From Erigeron canadensis (lineage: Eukaryota > Streptophyta > Magnoliopsida > Asterales > Asteraceae), in NCBI RefSeq assembly GCF_010389155.1, contig NC_057762.1, forward strand, positions 39,182,055 through 39,246,054: 64,000 bases of DNA. The letters are read 5' to 3'. Position 1 is the stretch's first letter. Each line of letters opens with the position of its first letter. The translations under genes were made by a program, and so were the position numbers. This document shows, piece after piece, positions 52,665 through 62,811 of the stretch. The notes beneath the pieces were generated by a model. It saw nothing but the letters and a program-made list of their open reading frames with translations. It was not told where the DNA came from and did no database searches.

Positions 52665-55360
52665 TGTGACAACTGTTATCTGAGCGTTTTCTTGAATTAC
52701 TTTTCCGGTCATTTTTAGTTGTTTCGTTTATGATCGTCGTTAGACTTTAAGACTTTATCATGGAATAAATGGGTTTTTGTTTTATTTGAGCTTTATGAGC
52801 CTTTAGACTTTAGAAAAAATTGTACGTGGACTCGAGAATAGGAAGAATACTAGTTGTCTTGTGGAATTGCCAAATTAAGTAAAATACTTAAAATTAAATC
52901 AATTAAAGATTTAATAAACAAATATAGTCATGTTTATATCCATTAGAAAGTTATTGAAAAGTTACATTCAACTATGTCGACAAAATAAATTCCTGAGCTA
53001 CGGGTCTTCTTAAATTGTCGAGTCAAATGAGATTTTAGGAGGTCAAAGATAGTCAAAGTCGGTCAATGGGGGAATATGAACAAACAAAACCTTAAAATTC
53101 CCAACCCTAGCCTCTCATTTTCCCATTTCACTCTCTCACTCTTCTCCCTCTTTCTCTCTAGCCGTCCCCCTCCCCCTTTCTCTTCTCCTTATCTCTTTTT
53201 GCAGCCAACCACCACGAACCACCACCGATTTTCATCAATCTTCATCATCTTCTTCTTTTTCTTATAGATTTTGGTAAGTTTGAATGAATCTATGATTGTT
53301 CATCAGTAAAAGAAAATCGGTTTCGCACATATGAGGCTTTTTATATACGAATTTATACATATATATATATGTGTGTGTATTTCGATTTTTGAATCTTCTC
53401 CTTCCTTTAAATCCGAAATTTCTTTACTAAGATATATATAGAAATCGGTTATATTTCTTCTTTACCTTCTAAAAATCCGAAATCTATTTAATATATATAT
53501 ATATATCGATTGTATGGTGTTGTGCATATAAACATATCCGAAAACTTGTAACCGAAATCCTTCAAATTCGAAATCATAGACCCGAAATCCATCATCTTGG
53601 TATGTTTTGATTCGTGTTCTTGTACATGTAAGACCGAAATGTATTAAAATCGAGGCTATATGTGATTATTGGTTGTATTTGGTTAGATCTAGTATAGATC
53701 CGGGTTGTTAATCAAGTTTTTGGGTCATGGAATCGTGATCTTAATCTTTGTTTTAACCAGATCTAATTTTGTTCTTCATTTTTGACTCGGTCAACGCCGG
53801 TCAAACTGGCGGAATTGTACATTTTTGGCTTCAAAAATCGATTTGTCATGCGTTTGGTGCTTAGATCTCGTGTTGGTGAGTTTGTTTCCCGTCGGTCAAA
53901 GTTGGTCAAAGCTGGTCAAAGGGAGCAGATTCATAATTTGGTCGTTTTGTTAAATTAGGGTTTTGGTTTAATGTGGTTTTGGTTAAAGTCAAATTGATTT
54001 CACATTTGATAAAGTCAAAATTAATGTTTTCTAGTCAAAGGTCAAAATTAGGGTCTTTCTAGTCAAAGTCAAAATTAAGTATAATTGGATCCAAAATGAC
54101 GTGAAATTGAAATAATATGGACATTCAGACTTTTGTGTATATATATATACGGATTAATTTAAAATGGACAATTTTATATATAAATTTATATATATACAAG
54201 GACTAATTTAATAAGAAAATATATACATATATAAATACGAAGATTAATTTGAAACGAAAGGACTTTATAAATATTATATATAAATCATAAAGATTATATA
54301 TAAATCATACGACTTTTTGAACTCAACACATTTTTATACTAATATTCCATATGAATATTTGACTGGATATAAACGATTTAAAGTGACATTATTAAACGAT
54401 TTTCCCTTTGGACAATTTATAAGGACAACATGACTAATATATATTGATATTTGACGAGACATAATGGCATTTCCCAATATACTAGTATAGGACATAGACA
54501 TGTACATCTAAGTAAGTACTTACTGGGTGACTTGTGGACAATGTAGGACTTTTGGACAGATATTGAGCGTGTTTCAGGTGTAGGTGTACTGACTGTTCCT
54601 GTTCTTGTTCGTTGACTTAGGGTACTTATACTTGTGCTTTTTTCAGGTGAGTTTCGTAGCCCCTCTTTTTACAAGTTTTGGGGTGGAAAGTATACTTATT
54701 TATTTTTAAACAGTTTTGTCGATTTCTGTTTTATGTTCAATATTGAGCCTGTGCGTATAGAGTTACTTGTGTCATTTGACGTGCTTTGATCTTGTTTGTA
54801 TATGTGTGATTATGTGTTTGTTTGTTGTGCTTTGGACGTACTGATTGTATGAGTTGACACTTGAGACTTGAGACTTTGGACTAAGGCAGGTACCGTAAGG
54901 CCGGACTTTGAGACATTGAGGCATTTGGACTTATTATGGCGTAACTCTGCTCTTTATATATTGAACTATTACTTGTTTAGACTTAAAAGAATCGACAAAA
55001 GACTTATTACTTTGACTAGACTATTGACATAAAACCTACGAACTCACCAACCTTTGTGTTGACACGTTTTAGTATACTTTTCAGGTGCTCAGGCTAATCA
55101 GGGATAAAGACTGCTATGCTAGGCTGGACTTCGGAGATTAGTACTCCTTAATAATTGTCAGACTTTAAGGCTACATGCCTTGGATTATTTCTTTATGGAC
55201 TTGGTTGTAATAAGCTATTTTAGCACTATTATGACTTTGAACTTATGTTTTTGGGAATATATTTATTATATTCTATTTCATTTAGCAGTATCTATGTAAT
55301 TTCATGTCGTGCTGTACTTTTCATGACACCTCATGTTTCCGCCAACGGTGGAGTGTTACA
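52665..55360 (+). mobile_element. 2.7-kb solo LTR
   Basis: It begins TGTGACAACTGTTATCTGAG and ends CGGTGGAGTGTTACA (TG..CA), with perfect 5-bp flanking duplications CTGTT (52660-52664 and 55361-55365). No gag/pol reading frame, primer-binding site or polypurine tract was seen inside, so it is probably a solo LTR left by recombination. Size and the TGTGACAAC start suggest a large-LTR Gypsy type; orientation is tentative. A short Ser/Pro-rich frame at 53076 is not a gene. Confidence 0.75.
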
Positions 55361-55365
55361 CTGTT

Positions 55366-56010
55366 AAGCTATGTTTTTATGTACACGTCTCTCTTTCTCT
55401 CTGTGTCTGTATTATTTAGCTAATAAGTTAAAGATATCTGTCGATCAAAGATAATGCCAAGTATCATTTATAATAAGTCTATAATCCTATTTTTTTTATT
55501 GTATATCAATAGAGGTAGATTAGTTGATAGTTTTGTTTCAGATAATACCCTTTTAAGGATATCTGACGATTAAAGATAATGCCAAATCTATTTTTTTAAA
55601 ATTCAGTACCTCACCTTTTAAGGATCTGTTTAATACTCATACATCACTTTTCAACGTTTTCTTGTCCTATATATAGTCTGACTCTGTTCTGTTTGTTTTA
55701 TATTTATTTATTTGTTTTATGAGAAAGTGAGAAAGAGAAAAAAGGGAATCTCAAAGTGAAATTTTGTTTGGCAGGATGTTTTGATCAGGTAACGATGGGC
55801 CATGTGAATGAACATGCATGAAGGAGGATAAAGAAGACAATAGTCACAAGAAGGAACGGATGGGAAGTTCTCTTCCTCTTTTCTTTGACTACATCAATTT
55901 ACATCTTTGAGTATCCAGTTTGGTACAAGAAACTGGGTTGCATTACAATTTACAAGGGCCTTGCTGGGTGTCTAATCAGAAGGGGCTCGGAATGTGAGTG
56001 AATTGATATT
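55366..56010 (+). pseudogene. UGT-unit ghost: upstream joined to downstream, CDS gone
   Basis: 55366-55885 matches the UGT upstream region (48220-49550), including AGATAATGCCAAGTATCATT and the TATA region. Directly after, 55915-56010 matches the UGT 3' flank (51100-51190). The 1.4-kb UGT coding sequence expected between them is absent, so a deletion removed it. It shows a middle unit of a tandem array. Confidence 0.75.
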
Positions 56011-56537
56011 GTACATAAATAATTAGGGGAAAGTGAGTTGTATCACACCCAAGTTGGATAAAAAATCCTTCCATCTTATTTTTTTATTTCATAAAATTCA
56101 TGTGAAAAACCCTTCCAAATATTAATTATACAAAAAATATTAAAATATATTATCTGAGGGGGGTTTTCGCCTAAGTTAGGTGTGTGACAACTCAATACTC
56201 ACTTTTCTCAAATAAATAATACTCCGCAGTACTGTTTTTTTTTGTAAACTAATATCTATATGGGGAAGGGAATATGAGGTTGTTAGGCATTCAATTGGAT
56301 GAAAAACCCCCCACATATCTTTTTTTAAAAGGTAAAAAATTTGGGTCCAAGTATTTATTCAAAATATTAAAAAAATAGTATGTGAGAAGTTTTCCACCTA
56401 AGTTGCGTGCATAACAGCCCTATACTCACTTTTCCCTATAAATTCGTCAAACTTGAATGAACGCACATTATTGCACCAAAGTATCAAATAAACCATCAAT
56501 TTGTAAACAAAACTGAAAGGAGGGGGTTATAAGAAAA

Positions 56538-56953
56538 CACCACAAATAATGTATTTTTTCACACTTTTAGTTAGGGTGAACAAATTAAAATTTTTGTTTA
56601 GCTTTTATGTGTGTAAAAATATATATAATTAGAAGTGTGTAAAAATTATCCAAACTAAAAAGTGTGTAGAACTAAAAGTTCACACTTTTTATTGTGAGCT
56701 TTCATAATTATTTTGTAACACTCCATTTGTTCACACTAACTTTTTAGTTTGTGTGGATAAATGGGGTGTTACAAATTAATCATGAAAGTCTACACTAAAA
56801 AGTGTGAACTTTTAGTTCTACACACTTTTTTGTATGGATACATTTCTTCATACTTTTAATTCTACATATTTTTACACACATAAAAGCGTGATAAAATTTT
56901 TAAATTGTTCACGCTAACTTAAAGTGTGTACAAATGCAATATTATTTGTGGTG
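56538..56953. mobile_element. CACTA-like MITE, copy 2
   Basis: Ends CACCACAAATAATGTATT and, inverted, CACCACAAATAATATTGC; flanked by AAA on both sides, a possible 3-bp target duplication as in CACTA elements. The interior shares AGTTAGGGTGAACAAATT and AAAAGTGTGAACTTTTAG blocks with 10822-11239. No transposase. Confidence 0.6.
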
Positions 56954-57091
56954 AAATAGTCATGGTTATCCATCTAGTACTAAATCACAACACAACTTTC
57001 ATTGTTTTATTAAAGTTTCATCGTATATAATGCAAACATAATTGAAAAGAGTAGATGTTTATCGATTACTCATAAATCATTCCTCTTTTTA

Positions 57092-57289
57092 GAATCCCAA
57101 CAGGAATGGTCCTCACAACCAGGAACTGTTATGTGGAGATGGCTGATTGTAGCTTATGCGAGGAATGGGAAGAGACTGAATCATCTGATGTGCTCATACA
57201 GAATGGCTATGGAGGTTTGGCATCGAGTTAATAATTGGTGTAAGGTGCGTCCTCTCTTTTCTTTGACTAAGAAAGACATTGTTGAAATG
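57092..57289 (+). pseudogene. LINE ORF2 3' remnant, left part
   Basis: The frame reads RIPTGMVLTTRNCYVEMADC then LCEEWEETESSD and, after a shift, WHRVNNWCKVRPLFSLTKKD. This is the zinc-binding tail (zf-RVT type) after a LINE reverse transcriptase. The Copia element interrupts it at AAATG (57285-57289). Severely 5' truncated. Confidence 0.7.
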
Positions 57290-57425
57290 TCTTGACCTTG
57301 GTAAAGGATCGTATGTATTATTGTGTATGTGATCAGTAAGTACAAGGGATATAAATAGGACATGTAATTACAATTTAGATCCCTATACAATTAACTAATA
57401 TAATAATGGTCTAATATGTCTAATA
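57290..57425 (-). repeat. Copia 3' LTR
   Basis: 136 bp, identical base for base to 61854-61989. The inner neighbour on the minus strand is a polypurine tract (GCGGGGGAG). The outer flank AAATG (57285-57289) equals the flank after the other LTR. Confidence 0.92.
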
Positions 57426-57437
57426 CTCCCCCGCAAG

Positions 57438-58631
57438 CTAAGGCTGGGGAGCGACCTTTAGCTTAGACCTCAAGAGAATAAACCGTTCAGACGGCAGCTG
57501 TTTAGTGAAGACATCAGCGATCTGATCTTGTGTTGAAATAAATTGAACAGCCAGATTTCCTTGAGCTACTTTTTCCCGAACAAAGTGAAAGTCAACTTCG
57601 ATATGTTTTGTGCGAGCATGAAACACGGGATTAGCAGATAAGTATGTAGCACCTAAGTTATCACACCACAAGGTTGGGATAGATTTCCTGGGAACATGAA
57701 GCTCTTGTAAAAGTGTCTCTAGCCATGTTAGTTCAGCTACCGTGTCTGCCAAAGCTTTGTATTCGGATTCTGTAGATGACCGAGATACAGTCTTTTGTTT
57801 ACGGGCTGACCATGACACCAAATTAGAACCGAGATATATAGCAAATCCCCCGGTGGATCGACGGTCATCAAGGCTGCCAGCCCAATCCGCATCAGAAAAG
57901 GCAGTTAAGGAATGGAATGCAGCATTAGTGAAGGCATGTAAGCAAGAGCTGGAGTTATGAGTAATTAGAAGACCATGATCAGATGTGCCCAGAAGATACC
58001 GTAAGATCCTTTTAACCGCAGACCAGGGGTTAACAGTCGGAGAGTGCATAAACTGGCAGACTTTGTTAACTGCAAAAGAGATATCAGGCCTGGACAGAGT
58101 GACATATTGTAATGCACCAACCAGTTGACGATACTTTACAGGGTCTGAGAATGGAGCACTATCATCCAGGAAGAGATTGGAGGTGGTAGTAATCGGAGAT
58201 GGAACTGGTTTGGCACAAGAAAGATTAGCACGCTCCACTATGTCTTTAATGTATTTCTTTTGTGAGAGAACCAAATCATGACCTTTGTAAGCAATTTCAA
58301 TACCTAAAAAATAAGAGAGAGTACCCATATCCTGAATAGCAAAGGTGCGGCTAAGCTGGTGAACAACATGATCAATCACTTTAGAGTTGTTACCTGTCAA
58401 AATGATGTCATCTACATAAACTAACATGTATAAAAGTGTCCCTCTAGATAAGTAAATGAAAAGGGACGGATCAGTTTTGGACCCCTTGAACCCGAGAGCA
58501 GACAAGACAGTAGACAACCGATGAAACCAAGCTCTCGGAGCTTGTTTGAGTCCATACAAGGATTTGTAGAGGAGGCAAACATGATCAGGGTGTTTTTGGT
58601 CAACGAAGCCAGGTGGTTGTTCCATATACAC
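57438..58631 (-). pseudogene. Copia reverse transcriptase / RNase H segment
   Basis: Open 397-codon stretch starting at an internal Met (MEQPPGF follows). Motifs: LYKSLYGLKQAPRAW, LVYVDDIILTGNN (YVDD active site), YFLGIEIA, LVGALQYVTLSRPDI, and the RNase H SDADWAGSLDDRRSTGG and TESEYKALADTVAE. In an intact element this is the C-terminal part of the polyprotein. Just upstream is an in-frame TAA (58638-58640), so it is separated from gag-integrase. Confidence 0.9.
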
Positions 58632-59262
58632 TGTTTCTTAGAGATCACCATGAAGGAAAGCATTCTGAACATCCAATTGTCTAAGAGGCCACTGTTTTGT
58701 GGTTGCCAGAGATAACACAACCCGAATGGTGGTGCATTTTACCACAGTCTGTATAATCAATGCCTCGTTGTTGAGTAAAGCCTTTTGCTACGAGACGAGC
58801 CTTGTAGCGCGTAATATTTCTTGTTTGATCTCGTTTAATTCTGTAAACCCATCTGCAATTAATGATATTAGCACCTGAAACACGTGGTACCAACGACCAT
58901 GTTCTGTTTCGTACCAGGGCTGAGTACTCCTCTGCCATGGCTCGACGCCAATGAGGATATTTGTTGGCAATGGTAAAGGTAGCAGGTTCGGAAACAGAGA
59001 GTTTGGTAGTTGTATGGAAAGATGAAGGATCGTAAGGCTTGGTTTGTTTGGGATTTTGGCACAAGTTAGCTGGGCGGGTTCAGATAGTCGGGTTGGCTAG
59101 TGTGGATACTGAGTTGGTAGGAGTGGTTTGGGGTTGAGTAGAACGTATGTGAGTAGGTGGAGAGGGAGGTTGTGTAGGCTGTTGCTGTGTTTCAGAGGAT
59201 GTATCAGTACTTAGGGGAGGTTGTGCAGATTGTCCAGGTTGTTCGGTTGTAGTTGTAGAAGA

Positions 59263-59820
59263 CTAATCTGGTGTCAGATGTGTAGGGAGGTCTGGATAGG
59301 ACGACACATAAGTGTGGGTAGGTAAGGGATTTGGTTCATCACGAGGACGAATATGAAAAGGAAAGAACTGTTCGTTAAAACGAACATGACGGGCAACATA
59401 AACCCGTTCAGTAAGAGGGTCAAAGCATCTATACCCATGATGTGAGTTGCTATACCCCAAAAACACACATGATATGGACCGAAAGTCCATTTTGTGTTTG
59501 TTGTAGGATCGGAGATGAGGATAACATTGACAACCAAAGACCCGAAGAAAAGAAAAATCTGGTTTGTATTTAAATATTTGTTCAAACGGGGATGTGCCAG
59601 ATGTTGTCCGTGATGCCATACGATTGATAAGATAAACGGCTGTATCAAAAGCATAATGCCAGAAGTAATTAGGTACATTGGACTCGGCTAATAAGGTCAG
59701 TCCCGTCTCAACAACATGTCGATGTCTTCGTTCGACAATACCGTTTTGTTCACTCGTGTGAAGACAAGATAAGCGATGAATGATTCCAAGGGAAGAAAAA
59801 AATTGGGATAGTTTTCGGAA
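59263..59820 (-). pseudogene. Copia integrase C-terminal segment
   Basis: After the C run the frame gives the TSEQNG-type integrase catalytic end, then INRMASRTTSGTSPFEQIFK and VFGCQCYPHLRSYNKHKMDF, and VFLGYSNSHHGYRCFDP, typical of Copia integrase C termini. It ends at TAG 59263-59265 in a Pro/Thr/Gln-rich linker before the reverse transcriptase. Confidence 0.8.
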
Positions 59821-59873
59821 TCCCCCCCCCCCCCGAAATCAGATTGGACGGACTTCAGTTTTGTGTGAAATTG

Positions 59874-61736
59874 TCATTCAACCATGACCAAAAACTGTTT
59901 AAAGGTTGCATATACATCTGACTTCAGTTTCAAAGGAAAAATCCACATGAACCGTGAGAAGTGATCAACACATAAAAAGAAATAATTATGACCATCAAAA
60001 GAGGTTATAGGCGTGGGGCCCCACACATCACAAAAAACTAAATCCAAGACATTAGAGCTTTTGTAATTATAAGATAACAGATGAAGTTTGGAAGATTTTC
60101 CAATAGAACATGAATTACAACGAGAATGCAAACTTTTTGAAGAAACCGGTAAACAATACTTAGATAGCATAGATTGAAAAAGTTGTGGATGTGGATGACC
60201 AAGGCGTTGATGCCATGTAGATGTGGAAGCACGTGTTGATGAGAAGGAAACTTTTTGAACTGGTTGAATTGTCGGTAAGCATATGGAGTAAAGACCACCA
60301 TTACTTGGGCCCGTGAAAAGGGTAACGCGTGTAACCTTGTCCTTCACAACAAAAAAAGTAGAGTGAAATTCAAAAAAGACATCATTATCATGACAGAATC
60401 GTTGTATTGAAAGAAGATTTCTTTTTATTTCGGGTACATGGAGAATATTCTTTAGAGAAAAGGTTTTGTTTGGTGAATAGAAATGTGATGAACCAATGTG
60501 TAGGATAGGTGAGCTCTTACCATTACCAACTTGAGGATTATCCTCACCATAGTAGGGTTCTGAGGTGTCAAAACCTGAGAGATCCGGAGATACATGATTG
60601 TTGGAACCAGTGTCAGTAAGCCATGTATTAGATGCTTGTGACCTGTAGTTGGCAAAATTGGCAGTCGGCTGTCGAGACCGCAAAGTAGTTTGATCACGGT
60701 TAGGGCACCCTGAAGGAATGTGTGCTATGCCACATCTATTACATGTACCAAAAACAGTGTTTTGAGAAGTGGCCTAACTAAACTGACGACTTCCTCCCCC
60801 TTGGGTACGGTTAGCATTGTTGTTGCCCCGTCCTCCATGACGATTGTATTGACCACGACCACGATTGTTAGTGGTCCGATTAGAGTAAAAGGCATGGGGA
60901 GGCTGACCTGAAGATGGCTGTGAAACGGGCTGCAGTTGCAACCCTAGTTGACCAACCAGTTGTTGAAAAGCATGTATCGTCTCTGCAGGAACCGAAGATG
61001 AAGCAATTGGTGTGTTATGAACAGTGGTGGTTGCTGTAAATGCTTGAACTGGTGAAACATCAGGGACAGATTTTTTGATCATATATTCATAATCAGATAA
61101 AAGTCCCTTGAGATCAGCAAACGCCATTGGAAATTCTCTACCAAGGTGGGATGACTTTAGACCATCGTATTCCTGTCGAAGCCCAGAAATCACAAGCATG
61201 ACCACATCTTTTTCTTTCATTGGTTCACCAATGTTAGCGAGAGCATCTGAATACTCTTGTGCCCTAGTCAAATATTCGGAGGCAGTTTCATTGGGTTTCA
61301 TCTCGATCTTTAGCAATTGTGTTTTCAATGTGTATTCTCTTGAAGAGGTATGGGGTGCATATGCACGTTCTAGAGACAACCAAAGATCTTGAGAAGTAAC
61401 TCCTTGAACATGTTGAAAGGAGGCTTCAGAAATAGTGGACAAGATTAACATTCGAACATGAGCGTCATTGGAAACCCATGTTGCATAATTAGGGTTAGGT
61501 TGAGAGGATGGTACAGTATTGGCATCTTTGTCTTTTCCAGAAGAGGTACCAGATTCAATAGTCGGTGATGGACAGGGAATTTTTCCATCAACATAGCCGA
61601 ATAAATTATTGGTAACAAGGAATGGCTGAATCATTGTTTTCCAAAACCCATAATTTGTAGGAGATAAAGTAAAGCCAAATTTGTGTGAATTATGGGCTGT
61701 TTTCTCAGCATTAGTGAAAGAGGCTAGTAAAGCCAT
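59874..61736 (-). pseudogene. Copia gag, protease and integrase N-terminal segment
   Basis: One frame from the gag Met to 59874, broken once by TAG at 60774. Gag shows the UBN2-like pattern (FGFTLSPTNYGFW, LSLERAYAPHTSSREYTLK) and a Gly/Arg/Asn-rich tail. The stop sits just before the zinc knuckle. Protease and pre-integrase follow up to FSRFMWIFPLKLK, then TGA at 59874. Integrase resumes in another frame beyond the C run. Confidence 0.85.
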
Positions 61737-61853
61737 TGGTGGATAGAAACCTCCAGCATAAGAGAAGATGATGGGTGGAAATGGTTGATTGGAGGAGATG
61801 AAGAGACAGAGACTAGCTCTGATGAGGAGATGAAGAGACAAGCTCTGATACCA

Positions 61854-61989
61854 TCTTGACCTTGGTAAAGGATCGTATGTATTATTGTGTATGTGATCAG
61901 TAAGTACAAGGGATATAAATAGGACATGTAATTACAATTTAGATCCCTATACAATTAACTAATATAATAATGGTCTAATATGTCTAATA
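61854..61989 (-). repeat. Copia 5' LTR
   Basis: 136 bp, identical to 57290-57425. On the minus strand it runs from TATTAGACATATTAG to GGTCAAGA and is followed at once by the primer-binding site. The outer flank AAATG (61990-61994) is the second half of the 5-bp target duplication. Confidence 0.92.
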
Positions 61990-62400
61990 AAATGCATAAA
62001 TATGTCGGTTTGTGGAGAAAGGCGAGAAAGGTCTTCAAGGAATCGTTTTTGTGGTTTGTTAGTGCCTTTGGAAGGCCAGAGGAACGATAAAATATTTAAC
62101 AAAGTGAATGTTAATTAATGTAGAGGCGATATTCCAAGAAATTAAAATGATTGGTTTCCAATGTTGTTGTAATAGGGCCAGGGATATTCGATCAAGGTGG
62201 AGAAGATTATTCACGAGATCAAGGCCTTGAGTTTTTTGTGGCTCAAGAATCGGTCGAGTCTAAGTTCTCCTAGTTGGCAAGAAAGAACATCTTTAAATGT
62301 AAATTTGTAATCTTTATAGTATACTTGTAAAAGAGTTGGCCACTCCACAATTTGTGGGTGTTTGGCGGTTTATGAATAAAATTTAACTTTCAAAAAAAAA
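61990..62400 (+). pseudogene. LINE ORF2 3' remnant, right part with poly(A)
   Basis: It continues the LINE tail: LWRKARKVFKESFLWFV-type reading, then IKALSFLWLKNRSSLSS, a 3' UTR-like stretch and TTTCAAAAAAAAA at 62391-62400. The 3' poly(A) and zf-RVT tail support a non-LTR element in plus orientation, older than the Copia insertion. Confidence 0.65.
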
Positions 62401-62771
62401 GCTGGCAAGATTGGCTCAGCTACAATTTTTGTAACTAGTATTTATATAGTTTCACTACTCATTTGTTTTGAGTGAGTCAGGTGTGTGTTGTGAATAAAGT
62501 TACTTTAAAGAAAAACCATTTACAATATTTTTTTTAACAATTTAACAAGATAATCTCGATCAATAATTAGCTACTAGATGAGCTTTCAGAAGCACGAATA
62601 TTGAATTATCGATTAGATAAGCTTTGCAATAAAAAAAGTTGTATCAAATCTAGCTAATCAATGCAACAATCAAATTAAGCAATATATATTGTATTTGACA
62701 TATGCAAGTATATTTAAATTCAAGTTGGTACGACGAGAGTTACATTTTATATATTAAATACAGTGGTTAAA
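62401..62771 (+). other. Upstream region of the second UGT gene
   Basis: 62580-62670 resembles 49220-49280 (GAGCTTTCA, ATATTGA, TTAGGTAAG/TTAGATAAG words), so it derives from the same promoter region as the first UGT. The exact TATA box is not clear. Confidence 0.45.
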
Positions 62772-62795
62772 ATGAGCTGCTTGGATCGGAAGTGA
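62772..62795 (+). other. Short upstream ORF from the lost UGT start
   Basis: The ATG aligned to the first UGT's start now opens a frame of seven codons (MSCLDRK) ending in TGA, because the sequence around the second to sixth codons changed. The real start moves to 62812. It could act as a small uORF. Confidence 0.5.
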
Positions 62796-62811
62796 GACAC
62801 ACCAGATTGCC

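Larger units (their letters stand above)
57426..61853 (-). mobile_element. Copia retrotransposon internal region, defective
   Basis: Primer-binding site TGGTATCAGAGC abuts the 5' LTR at 61853. Minus-strand order: gag (61736-60774, from MALLASFTNAEKT), zinc knuckle (CNRCGIAHIPSGC), protease (WLTDTGSNNHVSP), integrase (HQRLGH, CNSCSIGKS, DVWGPTP), reverse transcriptase and RNase H (58631-57438, with YVDD, and SRSSTESEYKALAD). This is Copia order. Breaks: stops at 60774-60776, 59874-59876, 59263-59265, 59080-59082 and 58638-58640; a frame change at a 13-base C run (59822-59834); a small deletion near 58740. The RT/RNase H frame of 397 aa is open but the whole polyprotein cannot be made. Confidence 0.92.

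Noticed and set aside
53076..53267. Ser/Pro-rich short open frame
   Set aside because: It is inside the solo LTR in a pyrimidine-rich leader-like stretch, with no sign of a protein.
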